Part shown: in pieces, positions 47,450 to 53,216 of the stretch
Layout of the letters: each line of letters opens with the position of its first letter
How positions within the stretch are numbered: the stretch's first letter is position 1
DNA from: Candolleomyces eurysporus
Lineage: Eukaryota > Basidiomycota > Agaricomycetes > Agaricales > Psathyrellaceae
Length of the DNA: 53,216 nt
NCBI GenBank assembly: GCA_027579435.1
Contig: JANBPK010000795.1
Coordinates: 1 to 53,216 of the forward strand
Reading direction: 5' to 3'
The notes under the pieces: generated by a model
Database searches by the model: none
Told to the model about the DNA's origin: nothing
Seen by the model: the letters and a program-made list of their open reading frames with translations, nothing else
Made by a program: the position numbers and the translations under genes

Positions 47450-47810
47450 CTCGCTGAAGAGTTGTGGAGAGTCCACCTCGAAAGTAACCAATTGCGCCTA
47501 AACTGCTCACACCAGAACACGTTGGCCTCGGGAACCCGGCGGAATATCCGGGTCGCGTTCCGACAAACTGCAGTCGATTCAGGCACGCGATGCTGAAGAT
47601 ACGACAAAGTTATTAGTTTCTGTTCAATTGAGCTTGCGTCTGCAAATTGGAACACATGAACTCACTTTCTGGAACGACCGACAACCTTGGGGAATATTCG
47701 ATTCCGCCCTAGTAACATTGCAGGGTCGCAATGCGTCAAGGCTTTGCCACTCTTCCTCGATCCCAGTAGCTCGGACGAACATGAGGACAAGGGTGAGTAG
47801 TGGCTTGTAA
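47450..47810 (-). other. Co-duplicated intergenic segment, copy c (decayed)
   Basis: Shares with copy b the stretches around CTGCAGTCGATTCAGGCACG and TTGGAACACATGAAC and a short run of protein-like matches, but is shorter and its frames are shifted. Nothing beyond common origin can be said. Confidence 0.4.
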
Positions 47811-48752
47811 TGGAGTAGTAGGCAGCATCGTTGACATTGCAACGGCAAGCCCCAGTTACATGACTTATCGCTACCATCCCTTTACATGTGTGGCCCAAAT
47901 GAATGAGGTATGCATCACCCGGACTAGCAGGGCATCGCAGGGTCGGAATAGACCAACAGGCAGGCACCGACTTCCTCCAGCAGGGTAAGAAATGCTACCG
48001 CTGTCTGAGTTGCACTGGGCCGAGGCGAGTTGAGGGGCGGCAATAGTAACGCCCGGAATGCGCGATAGGAAGGAAATGCCAGGAATTCAACCATCGAGAC
48101 ACGGAAGCTCGAATTGGCAGGGGATTGGTCAAGAAAAAACACGCAGCAGAAGCCCAATGTACGCAGAGAAAATCGCCATTGATCGAGGCAAAGGGTATGA
48201 AGGGAGGGTATATATGAACACAATCGCAGGTCGGCACGTACCCTCGGTGCCGCTTGGCCATTCTCCCTAAGGTTAGCAGAATCTCTCTCTAGCGGCGTCG
48301 CCATTCGGCCCTTGCATGCTCTCTGCAATTCCCGATGCCCCATCAATAGCCCCCGCAAGGCGTCATACAGCAATGACAGCGCGGGTAGCGGTGGTGGTCT
48401 GGCAATTGGAGCCTGAGGACTATGCATGAGTGTGGGTAGCAGGCAAAGTATTCGCGTTGCTTACCTGAGTGCCTGCAGACGATCAAGGCAGCCCCATCGC
48501 AGCTCAAATTTGGAGTGTGTTACACCAAACTGGAAGAAAAGAAGGCCTCGATTGAAAAGGACATCGAGGGCAAGGCAAGCAGGAAGATGTGCGAAGACCT
48601 ATGGGTAAAATCTAGCTGCACACGCCCTGGTGAAGGGAGCGAGCAGAACGAAGCTCCTCGCAGTGCCGGAATGGATGTTTGTATTTGGCAAAATCATTCA
48701 ATGCAAACACGCTCAGATACATCCTAGTAGGCCACTCGCATCTGGATACGAC

Positions 48753-50037
48753 ATGGCTGAAGACGCGCAACCACCCGCTTTCGAGCCAATCAGCACCGTC
48801 CAGCTCGCGTCTCAAAAGGACAGCAAGATCCTGATGTCTCGGTGTACTCAGGTCGAGCTGAAATAACGCGTTGATTCAAGCTCAAAGTCAATACTGGCGA
48901 AAACTTGGTCACCATCACTGAACTGCCCACCGTCATGGACCAGCAGTCGTTCAGGTACGCGCACAACACGTTACCCCGCCATGAATTCTATCTCACTCTC
49001 GCATTCATGTCTAGGGTCGAAGGCAGAGGCGTAGCGACAATTCACACTCGTAACTGCGGAGCGTCCCCTTCCCCAACAACCTCCCACAAGCTGCAGGCCT
49101 TGGAAGCGGATCATGGCAAGACGGTATAGGCTCTAGCCCGGGCGGAGAAAGCACTCGTTCAGCGTTCCTGGCCTCATGACCATTTCGAGCGACAACGTTG
49201 CCCACAGGGTGACTACTGTCAAGTTACCTCTGGACGCCACGATGGAGTGTGTTTCGGTTCCTAAGAGGGATGCCAAGGTTCATTTGAAGGTGTGTCACCC
49301 TTTTCTGTTAATACCTGTGCTGTCATTCTGATCGGTTCGTTCTAGGCGGTCGTAAAGAATGCCTCTGAATACACGCTTCTTCGAGGACCAGCAAGCGTGT
49401 ACGTCGATGGCAGCTTCATATNCCCGTTCGGATGTNCCCCCCCGTTAGTCCAGAAGAGACGTTTGACTGTCCTCTCGGGTAAGTCGTCACATTCTTATGC
49501 CGTCCGAACATTCATTCACGTCCATTCACTCTAGATTAGACCTTCGATTCACGTCACCTAACACCCGCTCGCAAAGAAGCTCTCCCAGCCCGGATTCATG
49601 TTCACCTCCAGGACTCGCAACTACGTCTTTAGCCAACGCGTCACTTTACACAATACAAAGTCTTTGGCTATCGACAACCTTACCACCGTGGACCAAATCC
49701 CAGTCTCAAAGGAATCTTCTATCACCGTCAAGCTAGTCTCCTCGGCTCTCCCTGCCAGACCTATTGGCTACTAGCATGGCTTCGTCAAACTCGTTCCTGA
49801 AGGATACAGAGGAGGATAGGCTTGGAGTTCGAGTTCCTTTGCCAGTCAAAGCTAGTCATGGTGTGGTGACTCAGTGGGACGGCGTGGACGATGTGAATTG
49901 GATGATGGGGTGGAGAATTTGGGGAAGAATGAGAAACTCAACTGGGTCTGTTTCTTACCATCACAAGGCAAGATTACCCTTGCACTGCAGTGGGAGGTAT
50001 CTGCACCCCTCACCTCTGTCGATATCACTGGATTCTA
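48753..50037 (+). pseudogene. Decayed DUF4140/DUF4139 (mucoidy inhibitor A-like) protein gene
   Basis: Relic of a conserved eukaryotic family with an N-terminal DUF4140 domain, a coiled coil and a C-terminal DUF4139 domain. The ATG at 48753 begins MAEDAQPPAFEPISTVQLA. The DUF4140 part continues out of frame as DVSVYSGRAEITR, then a TGA at about 48873, then LKVNTGENLVTITELPTVMD and SRVEGRGVATIH. The family's middle (coiled coil and first half of DUF4139) is missing. The C-terminal part resumes at about 49175 with SSDNVAHRVTTVKLPLDA and SVPKRDAKVHLK. After an intron it reads KNASEYTLLRGPASVYVDGSFI. A one-base loss near 49543 and a TAA at 49559-49561 follow. QRVTLHNTKSLAIDNL, VVTQWDGVDD and KLNWVCFLPSQGKITLALQW then lie in shifted frames. 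With at least four lesions and an internal deletion it is very unlikely to make a working protein. Confidence 0.82.
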
Positions 50038-50855
50038 ACAACCTTGTGCATATCCCGATTTATGAATTTACTCTTTCCCTTTTCTCAATATGTTCCTAGA
50101 GCGCAATGGATTGGATTGAAAATGTGGTTGACTCGGAGGAACTGGCCCATCGCTGAACCGCCGTTCCTTGAAAATCCATATGAATAGGACGACTCGATAG
50201 AAAAAGGTTGAAAGGTTATGCATTTATGTGCAGTGCAGATGCAGAAAGGTAGCGACGAAATGCAGCAGCGAGCGTGCGGGCCAGCCCACCCAGCTGAGCA
50301 TATGTGACGTCACGCATCCTACCCGTCGTTTCTCTTGCCCACCGCCGGCTCACCCACCAGCAGCCAGCATCCAACTCGAGTCGTCTTAAACCGCCAATCA
50401 GCATTACTCAATCCGTAAAGCTCGGTGCTAAGCTGAGGCTCAAATTCACCCGCGATGAGATGTGTGGCTTGTGGGCTCGATGAGTGCTGGACTCGAGGTC
50501 GGAGCTTTCGATATGATGGTGGAAGGGTGGGCGAAGGCGGATGTGAATGGATCGTTGACCCACTGGTCCATATCCTTTCAGTGCCTGTGCGTCATCCATT
50601 GCTTTCCCTACGTTGCTGGCCATACTAAGTGATATTGTTTCATAGACCGTCTCCTACCATGCTCTGTCGTGGTATTGTGCCCGAAATGTCACCCGCCTGG
50701 AGATTGCGGTGCACCTCATCTTACCCTTTTCATCAAGACGGCATCACAAACCTTAACATGTAACAGCTTGTTAGCGCATAAGGACTACGACTGCCTGTGG
50801 TGCATGAACGCCTCGTGCCCTTCACACCTTTCCTCCTGCACTCACCTCGACACCG
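50038..50855. other. Intergenic region upstream of the NLR
   Basis: About 820 bases between the DUF4139 relic and the NLR gene. It should contain the NLR promoter and perhaps 5' leader or upstream exons. An open frame at 50669-50932 overlaps the NLR start in another frame and is not called. No clear TATA box was seen. Confidence 0.35.
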
Positions 50856-53150
50856 ATGCCGAAGGGGGACGTCAACGCTGGCTCCAATCCCCATTCCTAT
50901 CATCCATACCCGTCACCGTCCAGCAGTCGTAGCGATGGTGAGAATGTCCCTGGTAGTCAAATCGGAGCGCCAAGGACAGCATCAGGCATCCAAATCTCTC
51001 AACATCGACAATCTTCCTCCCGACAGATTGAAGGCGGAGCACGTCTCAGGGAAAGTAGCAGCGGCCTGACGGTTGGGCCATTGTTGTACAACGCATACCC
51101 TCTACCCCCACAAGCTCATCCCCCAAACGTACATTCGGGCGCGGAACCGGTTTCTACTCAATCCTATCCCTGGGGTTGGACGAACTATATCACCACTGAA
51201 GGCTCTACATCACTGCTACTACCACCACTACGACCACCACCTCCACAAGAAGCACCATCCACGATCAATGTTGCACCTCAGCACCAGTGGCCTGCCGACA
51301 ATACTAGAGCATGGTGGGAGAATGGGCAGAACGTCGGACCATGGCTGTACAATGTACCGCTTCCGCCACCATCCTCCATGTCTCTCCATGCACCCCTGCA
51401 GGCCGGACCGTCCTCTCTCCCGCCATCGGTACCCATGATTCAGGATGCTTCGCCAAGCCATTCTTTCTTCCAAGGTGCAAATAATTTTCAAATGAGGGAC
51501 GTACAGTTTATCATGAAAGGCCCGTCAGATAATGGTGTGTGCCTGAATCTTACTTCCTCGACGATGAAATACTGACAGTTTTCTGCGTCAGAACAATGGC
51601 GGTTCAATGGACTCCCAAGGCATCCAGATGCAAGCGGGAAACAGCCTGAATACCTACCTAACAGCCGGAAGCCAGATGTTGAGAAGTCATTGGAATGGAT
51701 CTCAAGTTTGACGGACCTCGTCTTGTGTATTTATGGGCCTGCCGGTATCGGGAAATCCACGCTTGTTCGCCACCTTTTGGACGAGCTTCGGTCAGTTGGT
51801 TGGTTGGGTGCTTCGGTCTTCCTGGGTGCCTTTCCGACCGAAACGACAGCGCCAGAGACGGTAATCAAGACGTTGGCCCACGAGCTAGGCAGTATCCATC
51901 CTCGAGCAATACCGAAGATCGTGGAAGCAATGAACCAGTGTCACGCCACCTCGCTGGAGAACCATCTCAGGGGGTACATCCTCGAACCGGCACGATCGCT
52001 CAACCACCCGCACCCACTCATTATCATCGTCGATGCCATTGACGAATGGAAAAATCACCCAGTATTTATCAAGGCCCTTGCTCATCTCAATTCGGAGACC
52101 GCTTTTGTCAAGTTCATCATCACGAGTCGGTTGAACCCGTGCACTTCCCGCTTACCCGATATCGACAAGATTGCCATACACACATACCCTCTTCTTCCTA
52201 TCTCAATCGACACTATGAAAGTCTATTTCGACAAGCATCTGGAGACCGTTCCGTGGGTGGATGGGCGGGGGGCAAGTGCTGCGGACGTCAACAAGCTCGC
52301 CAACCTATCATGTGGTCTACCTGTATGGGCATCGACAGTGATCTCGTTGCTTTCGGAGAAATTCAGTGAGTCCCCGCCCCACGAGATTCTCTCTGGGATC
52401 CTTGCAAGGCAGCAGGTTGGCGGCAGTGAAGGACTCGCCGAGCTGTATCGTGACGCCCTCTTGCGCCTGTTCCTCTCCGCGGAGGCCCAAAGATATTTCC
52501 GATTGTATCTGGGAGCCGCGCTCGTCCTCCAAGAGCCACTTTCCCTGTCCGAGTTCTCAAAACTCGTCGGAATGCCTCCCCATCTTGTAAAAAACATTCA
52601 TTCCGCCCTCTCCGCAATTCAGACACGATCACCACATGGTTCAGAGGACACAGTCCACCCAGCATCAACCCGTTTCCATCTATCGTTCCTCGAATACGTC
52701 CAGGCCATACCAGCAGAGAATACATTCGCAATCTCGGCTTTCGACTCTCACTCGGCAGTGGGGCTGACCTGTCTCAACCAGATCGCCACCCTTCCACTTG
52801 TGTCGTCAGCCCAGACCCCTGGATTTTCACTTCACGGCCTCCAAGGCTACGCTACCAAGTACTGGCCATTCCACGTTTCACACGGAACGAGCCGGTCGCA
52901 TGATGAATGGGCGAAAACCGTGCATTGTTCAACGTTGCTCGCCATCCCCGTTGATGCACAACAACGATGGGCGACACTGTTTCTCAGCACATTGTTTCCG
53001 GAGGCAGAGGAGGTGATGGCGGTGGAGGAGCAGGATATGACATCCATTCTGATGGAGGTTGGCGACGATCTGAGTGAAGATAGTGAAGATCACTGGGCAT
53101 TTGAAGTGGCGTGTTTGGGAGGTTGCTGTGCGACTAGGGAGTGGTTGTGA
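50856..53150 (+). CDS. NACHT-type NOD-like receptor (NLR), C-terminal TPR region apparently out of frame; 2 exons, 745 aa as read
   Basis: STAND NTPase of the fungal NLR class, thought to act in non-self recognition and regulated cell death. Exon 1 is 50856-51534; an intron at 51535-51591 (GTGTG...CAG) joins in phase to exon 2. Residues 1-200 are Pro/Ser-rich and probably disordered. At 205-225 stands the basidiomycete pre-NACHT signature FFQGANNFQMRDVQFI. The NACHT domain has Walker A GPAGIGKST (275-283), Walker B IIIVDAIDEW (370-379) and FIITSR (402-407). A winged-helix-like region (SEFSKLVGMP) and a helical segment follow. The frame ends at a TGA at 53148. The other frame across 53117-53190 reads VAVRLGSGCDDAW, then LGLCYYGMG, like the start of a tetratricopeptide repeat. 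A one-base indel near 53110 or a sequencing error would explain this; alternatively the protein really ends here. The gene may extend past the window. Confidence 0.85.
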
Positions 53151-53216
53151 CGATGCCTGGTGCAAACTCGGACTGTGCTACTATGGAATGGGTAAGAGAA
53201 CCGGTAGTCCCAAGAT
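53117..53216 (+). other. Start of a probable TPR-repeat coding segment, frame-shifted from the NLR
   Basis: Read one base over from the NLR frame, this stretch encodes WEVAVRLGSG followed by a W-x2-L-G-x2-Y core (53158-53180) characteristic of TPR helix A, then GGTAAG at 53193-53198, which could be a donor site. Many agaricomycete NACHT proteins carry C-terminal TPRs directly after this point, so the segment probably belongs to the same gene. Confidence 0.5.

Larger units (their letters stand above)
40201..47850 (-). repeat. Tandem repeat unit 3 (ABCC copy 4 plus flanks)
   Basis: Third direct repeat. Its upstream flank remains similar to those of units 1 and 2 to about 47810 (CGATCCCAGTAGCTC), after which no further match to the other units was seen. 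The edge is approximate. Confidence 0.7.
46821..48752. promoter_or_regulatory. Intergenic region upstream of copy 4
   Basis: 1.9 kb. The part to about 47810 is the co-duplicated flank with the presumed promoter of copy 4. The rest (47850-48752) is unique in the window. An open frame at 48515-48727 contains a Lys/Glu-rich stretch (KLEEKKASIEKDIEG) that might be coiled coil, but its family and gene context are unclear. Confidence 0.4.

Noticed and set aside
48515..48727. Lys/Glu-rich frame as the coiled coil of the DUF4139 relic
   Set aside because: It lies before the relic's DUF4140 start, whereas the family's coiled coil follows DUF4140; no continuous join could be made.
1..53216. CRISPR arrays, bacterial operons, tRNA or rRNA genes, long terminal repeats or transposase genes
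   Set aside because: None were seen; gene structure is eukaryotic, and the large repeats are gene duplications without terminal repeats. A tRNA scan by eye is not exhaustive.

Overview
The window is nuclear DNA of a filamentous basidiomycete, most likely an agaricomycete. Genes are split by many introns of about 45-75 bases with GT/AG (twice GC/AG) ends. The gene families fit: basidiomycete-type Zn2Cys6 regulators, ABCC transporters with the fungal linker, a small secreted RlpA-like protein, a DUF4140/DUF4139 protein and a NACHT NLR. I assembled exons by hand from reading frames, splice sites and comparison between the paralogues in the window. The five gene models whose exons I summed (ABCC copy 1, both regulators, CAF1, RlpA-like) and the two-exon NLR model each add up to a whole number of codons.

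Layout from left to right: (1) 272-6925 (+), a full-length ABCC (MRP-type) exporter, copy 1. (2) 6926-9289, no recognised gene. (3) 9290-12772 and 13555-16850 (+), two paralogous Zn2Cys6 transcription factors in tandem. (4) 17171-18514 (+), the CAF1/POP2 deadenylase of the CCR4-NOT complex. (5) 18515-21950, no recognised gene. (6) 21952-22688 (+), a small secreted RlpA-like/expansin-like protein. (7) 23979-46820 (-), three more ABCC genes (copies 2, 3, 4) in head-to-tail tandem, each on a duplicated unit of about 8.0-8.3 kb that also carries its flanks. (8) 48753-50037 (+), a decayed DUF4140/DUF4139 gene. (9) 50856 to the window end (+), a NACHT NLR whose frame breaks just before an apparent TPR array.

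The main theme is local expansion of an ABCC efflux family: one older diverged copy on the plus strand and three younger copies on the minus strand, with two related regulators between them. These exporters probably move organic anions, conjugates or xenobiotics across plasma or vacuolar membrane. Control of the exporters by the neighbouring regulators is possible but is only inferred from position.

The most unusual signals are: a tract inside ABCC copy 3 (about 34.3-37.4 kb) where nearly every CpG kept in copies 2 and 4 is TpG or CpA, with many ambiguous bases falling on CpG positions; a conserved set of 10-16 nt microexons that carry core motifs of the transporters (signature SGGQ, D-loop ATSAID) and of the regulators; two GC-AG introns; and the NLR frame break that hides a TPR module.
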